From Cyanobacteria bacterium RUI128 (lineage in GTDB: Bacteria; Cyanobacteriota; Vampirovibrionia; Gastranaerophilales; Gastranaerophilaceae), in assembly GCA_024695725.1 (NCBI GenBank), contig JAILHQ010000034.1, forward strand, positions 1 to 64,000: 64,000 bases of DNA, given 5' to 3'. The notes under the pieces were generated by a model, which worked only from the letters and a program-made list of their open reading frames with translations, was not told the origin of the DNA and searched no databases. This document shows positions 44,432 through 53,434 of the stretch, in pieces. The first letter of the stretch is position 1, and every line of letters begins with the position of its first letter. Position numbers and translations under genes: made by a program.

Positions 44432-45826
44432 ATGGAAATTAAAGTTATTTCTGATTTACTAAATCAAGAATGCGATATTCTTGCGGTTAACCTTTTTGAA
44501 GGTGAAAAGACTACTCAAGAGCTCGCAAATAAGTACGCTATTGAAGAAGATCATTTTGAAGGTAAGTTCGGTCAAACATATCTTTTACCTACTTATGGCC
44601 AGCAAAAGGCAAGAAAAGTGTTAGTTATCGGTTTTGGTAAGAGAGACGAATTTAACCCTGATAAACTCAGACAGGCAACAGGCAAAGTAATCAAAAAAGC
44701 TGTTCAAATGGAGGCTAAAACGGTTACTTTTGAATATACCGGACTTGATTTTAACTGGGCAGAACAGTTTACTTACGGTGTAGGTATTGCAGATTATTCT
44801 TTCGATAAATACAAAACTAAAAAAGATAAACACGTAGAGACAGTGTATGTAAACGCTGATGAGGGTGCTATCAGATTTGCAGAAAAAATTACAAAAGCTA
44901 TGAAAGTATCAAGAGACTTGGCTAACGAACCTGCTCAGTATGCTACACCTACAAAACTTGCAGAAATCGCAAAGAGTTTGAAACTTGATACAAAAATCTA
45001 TGATAAGAAAGACTGTGAAAAAATGGGTATGGGCGCATACTTAGCAGTTGGAAGAGGCAGTGCGGAACCTCCTAAATTTATCCACATGAAGTATTCTACT
45101 CCTAACCCGAGAAAGAAAATCGCTATCATCGGTAAAGGTATTTGTTTTGATAGCGGCGGTCTTGATATTAAACCTGCATCATCAATGCTTACAATGAAGG
45201 ATGATATGTCAGGTGCAGCTTGCGTTATCGGTGTTATGAGTGCCATAAAAGAAATTGCTCCTGATGTAGAAGTTCACGGTATAATCGCAGCCTGCGAAAA
45301 TATGCCGGGATGCTCAGCTTACAAACCGGGTGATATCCTTACTGCAAAGAACGGTAAAACTATTGAAGTTGATAATACAGACGCTGAAGGCCGATTAACT
45401 CTTGCAGATGCGCTTTGCTACGCTGATGAACTCGGAGTTGACGAAATTGTTGATCTTGCAACCCTTACAGGTGCTTGTATGGTTGCTTTGGGTAATCAGG
45501 CAGCAGGTATTGTCGGTAATGACGACGGTGTCGTAAAATCAATTATCGAAACTGCAAAATGGTGCGGTGAAAGATATTGGGAATTACCGATGTATGAAGA
45601 ATATAAAGAATCACTGAAGAGTAACGTTGCTGATATGCAAAACACGGGCTCACGTTGGGGCGGTGCTTCAACTGCAGGTCTTTTCTTAAAAGAATTTGTT
45701 GAAAAGACTAAATGGGCTCATATCGATATTGCAGGTGTTGCATACTTCGACAAGGCACAGGGCGAATTTATTAAAGGTTCGACCGGTGCCGGTGTCAGAG
45801 CAATGATTAAATACATTTTGAAGTAA
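44432..45826 (+). CDS. pepA: Leucyl aminopeptidase
   Basis: 464 residues, M17 family. Two-metal site in GKGICFDSGGLDIKPA and the signature NTDAEGRLTLADAL (about 313), plus the lysine and DDMSGAA region. Removes N-terminal residues from peptides in the cytosol as a hexamer. AAGGAGA before ATG. Monocistronic with a strong terminator. Confidence 0.96.
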   Translation: MEIKVISDLLNQECDILAVNLFEGEKTTQELANKYAIEEDHFEGKFGQTYLLPTYGQQKARKVLVIGFGKRDEFNPDKLRQATGKVIKKAVQMEAKTVTFEYTGLDFNWAEQFTYGVGIADYSFDKYKTKKDKHVETVYVNADEGAIRFAEKITKAMKVSRDLANEPAQYATPTKLAEIAKSLKLDTKIYDKKDCEKMGMGAYLAVGRGSAEPPKFIHMKYSTPNPRKKIAIIGKGICFDSGGLDIKPASSMLTMKDDMSGAACVIGVMSAIKEIAPDVEVHGIIAACENMPGCSAYKPGDILTAKNGKTIEVDNTDAEGRLTLADALCYADELGVDEIVDLATLTGACMVALGNQAAGIVGNDDGVVKSIIETAKWCGERYWELPMYEEYKESLKSNVADMQNTGSRWGGASTAGLFLKEFVEKTKWAHIDIAGVAYFDKAQGEFIKGSTGAGVRAMIKYILK

Positions 45827-45840
45827 GATTAACTCAAAAT

Positions 45841-45873
45841 AAAAAGAGAGGCTAATATTAGCCTCTCTTTTTA
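45841..45873 (+). terminator. Rho-independent terminator
   Basis: AAAAAGAGAGGCTAAT / ATTAGCCTCTCTTTTT, effectively a 14-bp stem with a tight AT loop. Confidence 0.9.
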
Positions 45874-46053
45874 TTTTTCAATAATACTTAACAGTTTTAT
45901 ACATAGTTGTAAAGCTTGATATGACACGATTCAAAACGAATGTAAAACAACCAAATGTTAAATGTTTTTGTTACACCCTTTATTAATATTGGGAAATAGT
46001 TTAAAATATTATCAATTGGTGTGTACTATTTAGTTTATGGTAGGTTATATATT

Positions 46054-49000
46054 ATGGCTAAAAGAGTCGATACTGCAACAAAGACGACTAGAAATAAAGA
46101 GTTTAATTCATATTTTGAAATTATAAATAGCAGTAATAGTATTTATCATACGGTTTTATCAACAACTGCAAATACAAAAAAAATTATTCAGAATATAAAA
46201 CTTCACGATGTCGGGGAAGCTATCGTAAAGAAAGGTTCTGAGATTGCTGATGATGCCTTAAACAATACGGCAATGATTGAGACATTATATGGCTTCGACA
46301 CTAAATCTGCAAAAATACTTGCATACTATGCGGTTAACGGTGAACCGGATCCTTATGATGATCCTGAGGGGTATGTAGCATACAAAAAACTGGAAGAAAT
46401 GTTAGAGGCTAACGGAACATCATTTGAAAAGATCAAAACAATGGTTATTGATTACTATAAAACAGATGATAATCCGGAGGGAATATTTGATGATGATACC
46501 AAAGATAATCCATACTACATTTTCGGTGCACCTGAACAGGTGGTTCTTAATAACAGACAGCACTATAACAACTGCGGTATAGAATCAACTCTCAACCTCC
46601 TTGCAATGGCAGGGTATATAAAAATGAGCGAAAACCTTAAAGACCAAAGTAAGGTTGAGAAAAACTTTTTGAAAACTAATCTAGAGCGCAACCTTGCAAG
46701 TGATGCAGGTGAATTAGGTGTTATGGATGAATCTGACGGTGGAACTTTGCCTGATGATTACAGAGATATAATGGCATATTACGGTATTAGCTCAAAATCA
46801 TACTATATCACCGATAAAGCAGATGAATATGTGTATGATGCTGCTAAAATAAATGAATTTGCCTACAAAATCAGTCAGGGTTGTGGCGCCGTCGTGGGTG
46901 TTTGTTCAGATGTGTTGTGGAATGAAGCTCAGTCTGAAACTGAATCGGGTGAGAAACACATAGATCATGCCATTGCTGTATTAGGTGTGGTTTATGATAC
47001 AGCCACCCCGTATGATGCAGAACACGGCACTTACAAAACTCCTATCGGGTTCTATATTCAGGATACCGGTGCCTGGATGACAAGATTTATTTCTTATGCT
47101 GATTTTATTGATGCAACTTTGTGTGAATATAAGTATGGCGAGACAAGTGAAGTCGATAAAACATTAGATACTTTGAAAGAATGGGATTCCAGAAAAAATG
47201 CTTTCATTACAAAAGATACTGAAGGTATCTTTGTAACTCTTACGGATAATCCGATTAAAAATGAAATGTTCAACCTGAATGCAACAGGTGACAAGTACGC
47301 CAATACAATCTGGGGCAACAGCGGAAACAATGTTATAAAAGGTATGAAGGGGAATGACACTCTATATGGCGGCGCCGGAAATGATACCATCTACGGTGGC
47401 GCAGGTGATGATATTGTAGTCGGGAACAGAGCATATAAAATAGATGTATCTCTTGATGGAGACCCATTCAAATTTGATTCGATTTCTGATGATTTTGAAG
47501 CTTATCTAAAAAAAGCGGGTGCGATGTCGGATAGAGATGATGATCCTCTAAAGGCAAGATTAAAAACTATTGAACGTCAAACCATAACCGGAGACTATGA
47601 TGATTTAACAGAGTTGTATGATGCTGTTAAGGAAGGTCTTCCAAATGGTATAAATACTTTATATGGTGAAGCCGGAAATGATATTATTATCGGTGGCGAA
47701 GAAGCTGATTTAGTATACGGTGGTAAAGGTAACGATTATGTATACGCTGGTGACGGAAGAAACGCTGTTTATGCAGGTGCCGGTAATGATGTACTTGTAG
47801 GCGGTTATGATAATGACAAATTGTTTGGTGATGCCGGAAATGACTACATATTCGGGCTTGAAGATGATGATACTATTGATGGCGGCGCCGGTAATGACCA
47901 CATTTGGGGCGGTTCAGGCGATGACAGAATAGAAGCAGGCGCAGGTAACGATAATATTTATTTTGAAGGTTATAATTTCGGTACCGATGAAGTGACGGCA
48001 AAAGCCGGAAAAACAACCTTTAACTTTGTTGACGGAACTCTTGAAAGTGCATCAAAAGTTACTGATTTCTTCTTCTCTTTAGATAAGCAGGAGGATAACA
48101 ATGGAATTATGGATTTGACAATTGGGTATACCCAGGAAGACTTAGAAGATGGTGATACCGGAATTAATTTCCAGAATTTCTGTACTTCTAAATATACGAA
48201 AGCAAAATCGCTTGCGTTACACGATGAAGATGGTGATTACAAATTTGCTTTGTCAACAAAATCAGCAGTAGCTGCTACCCAAAATGTGAATAATGTATTG
48301 CTTACAACTTATACTAAGGGTACAAATATTACCACAAGTAATAAGAATGATGTTGTTACAATGATTGGCGTAGACACCGATATGGATAATACGTATAATG
48401 ATCAGAATATAGCGGATAAAATAACATATACAGGTGGACACGATAAGTATGTATCTGAAGAACGAAATACAAAATATGTTGTAAATAGTTTGGATGATGC
48501 TACAAATCTGTCTATCTATGATAACATCACAGGTTTAACAAAATGGACTAATTACGATCAGTATATAACAGACCTTCAAGATCCAACCAAAGGAGCGGAA
48601 TTTGTTGAGGGTCATATGAATCTGTATAGAACTGAAAATGGTGTAAGTACAAAGGATAGCCTGTATGTAAATAACATAGAAAATAAAAATAGCTTCCATT
48701 TCTTCTTTGATGTAGCAAAAGAGGGTGGTACAGTCCAAAGTAACGGTTTATATATACTTGACAGTACCGGTGCTAAATATACCTCTGTAGCAGCTGGTGA
48801 TGATGTATCAGGCTTAATTTATATGGATAGTTTCTTTGGTAACAGCGAAAGTGGTTTCGGTAACGGAATGATTGAACACTTGTACTATAAGAATGAAATG
48901 GAATATGAAAATTTTAGCGGTGATATAAACACTATAAAAGCTAATGTAGCAAGTTGGTTGAGTAATTATAATGACAATCATGGAACTGATTACGATTGTA

Positions 49001-49071
49001 TATTTGAAGCATTACAAGGTGATGTATCAGGTGAAGATCTGATTACTCTATATAATGTTCCTGCTGCATAA
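46054..49071 (+). CDS. RTX protein with N-terminal C39-like peptidase domain
   Basis: About 1005 residues. Residues about 150-350 look like a papain/C39-type hydrolase: HYNNCGIESTLNLLAMAG (Cys about 173), HIDHAIAVLGV (His about 302-305) and GFYIQDTGAW (Asp about 336). Residues about 420-640 hold two blocks of calcium-binding GGxGxDxUx repeats (for example LYGGAGNDTIYGGAGDD, VYAGAGNDVLVGG), split by a helical insert. The last 300 residues are an unassigned beta-rich domain. RTX repeats usually mark type I secreted proteins. TGTTACA at 45969-45975 lies about 27 bases before a TAAAAT -10. ATG 46054 is chosen over an earlier in-frame ATG by content. Confidence 0.85.
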   Translation: MAKRVDTATKTTRNKEFNSYFEIINSSNSIYHTVLSTTANTKKIIQNIKLHDVGEAIVKKGSEIADDALNNTAMIETLYGFDTKSAKILAYYAVNGEPDPYDDPEGYVAYKKLEEMLEANGTSFEKIKTMVIDYYKTDDNPEGIFDDDTKDNPYYIFGAPEQVVLNNRQHYNNCGIESTLNLLAMAGYIKMSENLKDQSKVEKNFLKTNLERNLASDAGELGVMDESDGGTLPDDYRDIMAYYGISSKSYYITDKADEYVYDAAKINEFAYKISQGCGAVVGVCSDVLWNEAQSETESGEKHIDHAIAVLGVVYDTATPYDAEHGTYKTPIGFYIQDTGAWMTRFISYADFIDATLCEYKYGETSEVDKTLDTLKEWDSRKNAFITKDTEGIFVTLTDNPIKNEMFNLNATGDKYANTIWGNSGNNVIKGMKGNDTLYGGAGNDTIYGGAGDDIVVGNRAYKIDVSLDGDPFKFDSISDDFEAYLKKAGAMSDRDDDPLKARLKTIERQTITGDYDDLTELYDAVKEGLPNGINTLYGEAGNDIIIGGEEADLVYGGKGNDYVYAGDGRNAVYAGAGNDVLVGGYDNDKLFGDAGNDYIFGLEDDDTIDGGAGNDHIWGGSGDDRIEAGAGNDNIYFEGYNFGTDEVTAKAGKTTFNFVDGTLESASKVTDFFFSLDKQEDNNGIMDLTIGYTQEDLEDGDTGINFQNFCTSKYTKAKSLALHDEDGDYKFALSTKSAVAATQNVNNVLLTTYTKGTNITTSNKNDVVTMIGVDTDMDNTYNDQNIADKITYTGGHDKYVSEERNTKYVVNSLDDATNLSIYDNITGLTKWTNYDQYITDLQDPTKGAEFVEGHMNLYRTENGVSTKDSLYVNNIENKNSFHFFFDVAKEGGTVQSNGLYILDSTGAKYTSVAAGDDVSGLIYMDSFFGNSESGFGNGMIEHLYYKNEMEYENFSGDINTIKANVASWLSNYNDNHGTDYDCIFEALQGDVSGEDLITLYNVPAA

Positions 49072-49092
49072 ACGAAAACATCTGAGAATATA

Positions 49093-49126
49093 AAAAAGAG
49101 GATAACCAAAAGGTTATCCTCTTTTT
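49093..49126 (+). terminator. Rho-independent terminator
   Basis: AAAAAGAGGATAACC / GGTTATCCTCTTTTT, loop AAAA; symmetric, could also serve the convergent gene. Confidence 0.9.
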
Positions 49127-49169
49127 AGTACTTATAACTTATCTGTATGAGTAAATTACACATTTACCC

Positions 49170-50294
49170 CTATGCATTGAATGTCTTGAAGGATCTGTCA
49201 ATATTTTTACTTACAATCTGTTTAACCGAATCATATTCAGTCTTGAGTGCGTTATGCTGTTGATCAATTCTTGCCAGTTGTAAATCAAGTTTTGTTTCTT
49301 TTCCGTCAATATCTTTAATAGCTCTTTCATATTCTACGCTCGCCTGAGCAATCAATTCTTCATTTGATACTTCTGCTAAATCAGGGTCAACAGAAAGACT
49401 TGTTTCAGCAAAGATATTGACTTTATCTCCGTTATCGAAGAATGATTCTTCTCTTGTCATCTTATATAATTGTGCTTCACCGCTGTTTAGAGCTTTTTCT
49501 AACCATCCTCTGTCAACAGCATTTTCTCTGCTGATAATAGAGTAGCCTCTGCCCTTGACGATATTTCCGTCATCCTCAGTATAACCAGCGATTTGTCTGT
49601 AAACACCTTTCCAGTAAGAATAGTTGCCGTCATTTCTCATTTCGTTTATAAAATCTTCGTTTTCAGAAAGGTCTAATCTGTTTGAATATAAATAATTTTT
49701 TGCAACAGCCAACATAAAGTCCTGTTCATCCGGGAAGTCTGAGAAATATTGGCTTTTCCAGTAAGAATAATTACCGTCTGCTTTCATTGCATTTACATAA
49801 TCAGCGTCGCTTGACAAAGTATTTCCGTTTTTATCAACACCGTTTTGGTATACTCTGTTTCTTGCAACCTTGACGATATATTCTTCTAATTTTTCATCAA
49901 CCGTTTTTTCTGTACCATCCGCTTTTAAAGGATTGATGCTGGATTTAATAGGGTCAATATTAGCTGTTTCTCCGCCAATTTTAGACGTGATTTGTTCAGG
50001 TAAGAAGATTCTTCCTGCAGAGTCCGTAATTATATACATTGAATGTATTCCGCCGCCAACATTTGCCGAAATCATATTTGTGTACGTAATATCATGGTAT
50101 TCCTTGCCGGTGCCTGTTACAACAGCCATCTGGAACTTGGTTGAATCAAGTGCCTCAAGATATTTATCATATTCGGCCTGCTTACTGTCAACTAAGTCAA
50201 GCTTAGAATACTGAATGCCCTGTGCCTGAAATTCAAGATCGTGCATTCTTGCGGTTAACGATAGCAAACGTGCCTGTGACGCCGACATACCCAT
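49170..50294 (-). CDS. Lineage-specific helical protein with internal repeat
   Basis: About 374 residues beginning MGMSASQARLLSLTARMHD and ending in a helical IVSKNIDRSFKTFNA tail. An internal repeat of about 45 residues occurs twice: YVNAMKADGNYSYWK and FINEMRNDGNYSYWK. The helical ends and polar middle recall secreted or surface filament proteins, but no named family is recognised and no signal peptide is present. AAAGGAG gives ATG 50294. TGTTACA (50375-50381) and CGTTACA (50385-50391) lie upstream. Confidence 0.65.
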   Translation of the reverse strand: MGMSASQARLLSLTARMHDLEFQAQGIQYSKLDLVDSKQAEYDKYLEALDSTKFQMAVVTGTGKEYHDITYTNMISANVGGGIHSMYIITDSAGRIFLPEQITSKIGGETANIDPIKSSINPLKADGTEKTVDEKLEEYIVKVARNRVYQNGVDKNGNTLSSDADYVNAMKADGNYSYWKSQYFSDFPDEQDFMLAVAKNYLYSNRLDLSENEDFINEMRNDGNYSYWKGVYRQIAGYTEDDGNIVKGRGYSIISRENAVDRGWLEKALNSGEAQLYKMTREESFFDNGDKVNIFAETSLSVDPDLAEVSNEELIAQASVEYERAIKDIDGKETKLDLQLARIDQQHNALKTEYDSVKQIVSKNIDRSFKTFNA

Positions 50295-50489
50295 AATTAG
50301 GTCTCCTTTGTTTTTATTCCCTTTGCATGTCATGACGGCATTTTCAGCCATTTCTTTAGTTTTTTAAAAGGTTTTGTTACAATTCGTTACATTGGTAAAG
50401 TATAAGTGAACAGTGAATAGTAAATTGTAAACAGATAATTTGTTATTCTTAATGTTGAAGCAATATTTTGTTTATTTTATGAGTATTAT

Positions 50490-51425
50490 ATGGAAACTAA
50501 GTTTAATCACTATACCGTAATGAAAAACGAGGCTGTTGATGCATTAGAATGCAAAGACGGCAAGATATATGTTGACTGCACATTAGGCGGAGGCGGACAT
50601 AGTGAGCTTATACTTAAAAGAATTTCTCCGAACGGAAAGTTGTATGCGTTTGACATCGATGACGAGGCAATAGAATATGCTTCTGAAAGATTAAAAGATT
50701 ACAAAAATCTTACGATTATAAGAGATTCTTATGTTAACATAAAGCAGGCTCTTAAAGGGTATGGTGTTGATAAAATCACAGGCGGGGTTCTTCTTGATTT
50801 GGGTGCATCATATCACCAGCTGACAAAACAGGAAAGAGGCTTTTCTTTTTCTAAGGAGGCTCCTCTTGATATGAGGTTTGATATGTCTGCTGATTTTTCT
50901 GCGTATGATGTCGTGAACGGGTATAAAGAAGATGAGCTTGTAAAGATTTTCAGCGAATACGGGGAAGAACGATTTTCAAAACGAATTGCAAAAGCAATTG
51001 TAAATAAAAGGGCAAACGGGCCAATTAAGACTACGACTGAATTAGCAGATTTGATAGTTCATTCGACTCCGAGGGTGAAAACTTCTATACATCCTGCTAC
51101 AAGAGTATTTCAGGCTATTCGTATAGAAGTGAACGGGGAGTTAAAAAATGTAAAAAATGTATTGACTGATGTATTGGAATTATTGGATTATGGTGCTATA
51201 ATATCTGTAATTAGTTTTCATTCTCTTGAAGATAGGATTGTGAAAAATTTATTCAGGTATGAGGCGCAAAAATGCAGATGCAATGAAATGATTTGCAAAT
51301 GCGAACCTCCAAGAATTGAGTTAGTGAATAGAAAGCCAATTACGGCAAGTGAAGAAGAAATAAAAGAAAATCCGCCATCAAGAAGTGCAAAACTGAGAAT
51401 AGTGAGATATATTAAGCAGAAATAG
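50490..51425 (+). CDS. rsmH: 16S rRNA (cytosine1402-N4)-methyltransferase
   Basis: 311 residues, family length. HYTVMKNEAVDAL, SAM loop DCTLGGGGHSE, GVLLDLGASYHQL, RGFSF, PLDMRFD and SFHSLEDRIVKN are all diagnostic of RsmH (MraW). Methylates N4 of C1402 in 16S rRNA. As in many bacteria it is followed by an FtsL-like gene, the start of a division/cell-wall cluster, although no further dcw genes follow here. Confidence 0.96.
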   Translation: METKFNHYTVMKNEAVDALECKDGKIYVDCTLGGGGHSELILKRISPNGKLYAFDIDDEAIEYASERLKDYKNLTIIRDSYVNIKQALKGYGVDKITGGVLLDLGASYHQLTKQERGFSFSKEAPLDMRFDMSADFSAYDVVNGYKEDELVKIFSEYGEERFSKRIAKAIVNKRANGPIKTTTELADLIVHSTPRVKTSIHPATRVFQAIRIEVNGELKNVKNVLTDVLELLDYGAIISVISFHSLEDRIVKNLFRYEAQKCRCNEMICKCEPPRIELVNRKPITASEEEIKENPPSRSAKLRIVRYIKQK

Positions 51426-51434
51426 GTTAGTATT

Positions 51435-51908
51435 TTGAATAATAATCGTATCAGAACAAGAAACACCAACAGCAGACTACGTCCTGAATATAACGTGGGC
51501 TATATTTCTGATGCGATAAGAGATAATGATGAACACGTTATCAGCGGATATTTTCCTAAACAGAATTCTGTAAAAGCAATGGCGATAAAAAAAGTGAACA
51601 GAACTCTTTGTGTATTACTTATATGTGCAATATTTATTTCGGCAATAAGCTACTATTTTGTAGTTTCTAGCGAAATGAAATTAAACGAATGTAGCAGAAA
51701 AACTACTCTTTTGAATGTTGAAAATGCAGAATTGCAAAATAAATTAGACAAACTGAAATCATTTAATAACGTAGATTTAACTATGCAAAAGAACAATCTT
51801 CTTCAAAGACCTGAAGAGGTTATTGATGTTCCGGAAGTAAAGACAAACCACGCAGCGAAAAAATCTGCTGATACTCCGAAACCGAAAGCATGGGTTTTAG
51901 GCTATTAG
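51435..51908 (+). CDS. FtsL/DivIC-like septum protein (putative)
   Basis: 157 residues: a basic cytoplasmic N-terminus (about 1-55), one membrane helix (about 56-76, TLCVLLICAIFISAISYYFV) and a coiled coil (LNVENAELQNKLDKLKS) followed by a Pro/Lys-rich tail. Topology, size and position 9 bases after rsmH match FtsL, which is poorly conserved in sequence. It starts with TTG at 51435, preceded by AGGTTAG. Likely role in the divisome, by context. Confidence 0.65.
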   Translation: MNNNRIRTRNTNSRLRPEYNVGYISDAIRDNDEHVISGYFPKQNSVKAMAIKKVNRTLCVLLICAIFISAISYYFVVSSEMKLNECSRKTTLLNVENAELQNKLDKLKSFNNVDLTMQKNNLLQRPEEVIDVPEVKTNHAAKKSADTPKPKAWVLGY

Positions 51909-51944
51909 TATAGCAAATTCTGTGTTTAGATACGTTATATAAGT

Positions 51945-52541
51945 ATGAATACTGTGCAACAGCGAAAATTTGTTACGCAAAATTTGTATGCAGGCGAAAA
52001 GGCATTGAGAAGTTTCCGTGCAGAGTTTCCTAATGTGAATTCAAATACCCGTTATAATCAACTGATTGAAAAGCACAGTAATGATGAAGATTATGCCGAA
52101 TTATTGTCAAAGCTGAGAGGTAAATCAATTCTTGCCGGTCTGAAGTTAGATTTGATGAGAACAACTTATAATCAGACACCTAATAAAATAGATTATTTGA
52201 AGATGGCGGTTAAACAGCAAAGAGTGGCAAACTGTCAGGAACGATCTTTTCTTATACATAATCAACTCGAGCAAATGGGTGTAGAATCTCAGAATGTGAG
52301 AATAAATTTTGTCCCGAATAGCGGAAGGGATATCCACAAAAATCACGCTTTTACCGTAATTGGGCTTGATAAAAATGCGGATTTAAAAGACCCGAAAACC
52401 TGGGGCAAGAATGCTGTTATCGTTGATGCCTGGGCTAATATTGTTAAAAGAGCATCAGAAGGGATTGATTACATAAAAGATATCTTCAGATTTAATCCTA
52501 ATGCTGAAACTTGTGAGTTTAGTGCATTTAGAAATATGTAA
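51945..52541 (+). CDS. Putative cysteine hydrolase (C/H/D triad)
   Basis: 198 residues. N-terminal helical part, then ANCQERSFLIHNQLEQMG with a candidate nucleophile Cys (about 97), KNHAFTVIGLD with His (about 129) and VIVDAWANIV with Asp (about 150): the order and spacing of transglutaminase/papain-like effectors. No signal peptide. Substrate and even activity are unproven. No Shine-Dalgarno is clear. It sits 36 bases after the FtsL-like gene and converges with a TonB-like gene. Confidence 0.55.
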   Translation: MNTVQQRKFVTQNLYAGEKALRSFRAEFPNVNSNTRYNQLIEKHSNDEDYAELLSKLRGKSILAGLKLDLMRTTYNQTPNKIDYLKMAVKQQRVANCQERSFLIHNQLEQMGVESQNVRINFVPNSGRDIHKNHAFTVIGLDKNADLKDPKTWGKNAVIVDAWANIVKRASEGIDYIKDIFRFNPNAETCEFSAFRNM

Positions 52542-52543
52542 TT

Positions 52544-53389
52544 TTAGTTTGTAAAACTTGTTTCGTAGTTTCCGCCTTCAGAGAGTTTGAAGAGCATACG
52601 TATTTTTCTTCCGTCGTAAGAATCAGGCGGCGGGTTATATCTCGGGGTGCGCATAAGCATTTCATAAACTGCCTTGTTAACGGTTTCGTTATTTGACTGT
52701 GATACAAAGTTTCTGTTTATGAGTTTTCCTGCATTATCTATAGCAAACTCAATTTCGCAGGAGCCGCTTCCCACTACACCAGATGTGATAAGGTTAGAAA
52801 GGAGCCGCATACGTAAAGCGCTTCTGTAATTTAACATTGCATAATCAAGTGACCTGTTTGTTTGTGCAGGCGTTTTAACCATTTGCTGAGCAGGTTTTGA
52901 TGATGTCTGAGTTTGGGTAGTTTTTGGTTTGGCAGTTTGTGTTGCCGGTTTTGGAGTAGTCTGCTGAACCTTTTTTACGGGTGCAGGTTTAGCCGCAGGC
53001 TTTGGTTCGGGCTTTGGCTTAAAGATTTCTTTTATCTGTTCTATCGGTTTTACTTCAGGTTCAACCACTTCAGGCTGAGGCTGAGGGTTTATCCAGAAAC
53101 TCTCTAACGACGGAATATTCGGATTTACTGTCTTTTGTATTTCCGGTTTTGCAGGTTTTGTTTCCTGTTGAGGTTCTATTTTAGGGAAGAACATCAAAAC
53201 TAAAACCGATAAGATAAGACAGACTACAAAAACCAACCACGATAACACACCGCCTTTATCAACATTGACGGGTTGTTTAGCCTTTTCTTTCGGTAGGGTC
53301 TCATATACTTCTTCAAAAGTATCATTTCCGCAGTCGCAAAAGTCAGGTTTTACTTTATATTCATTTCCGCATTCATTACATCTGAACAT
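52544..53389 (-). CDS. TonB-like protein with N-terminal zinc ribbon
   Basis: 281 residues: a cytoplasmic zinc ribbon (CNECG ... CDCG, about 4-21), one membrane helix (about 47-68), a long Pro/Lys-rich periplasmic linker (about 72-170) and a C-terminal TonB-type domain (CEIEFAIDNAGKLINRNFVS, TPRYNPPP). The family transmits force or anchors to outer-membrane partners. A zinc ribbon before the anchor is unusual. TGGTACAAT ends 6 bases before ATG (leaderless type). No ExbB/ExbD genes are seen here. Confidence 0.75.
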   Translation of the reverse strand: MFRCNECGNEYKVKPDFCDCGNDTFEEVYETLPKEKAKQPVNVDKGGVLSWLVFVVCLILSVLVLMFFPKIEPQQETKPAKPEIQKTVNPNIPSLESFWINPQPQPEVVEPEVKPIEQIKEIFKPKPEPKPAAKPAPVKKVQQTTPKPATQTAKPKTTQTQTSSKPAQQMVKTPAQTNRSLDYAMLNYRSALRMRLLSNLITSGVVGSGSCEIEFAIDNAGKLINRNFVSQSNNETVNKAVYEMLMRTPRYNPPPDSYDGRKIRMLFKLSEGGNYETSFTN

Positions 53390-53434
53390 AGCATTATTGT
53401 ACCATAATTTGACGAAATAGATAAATATCGAAGA

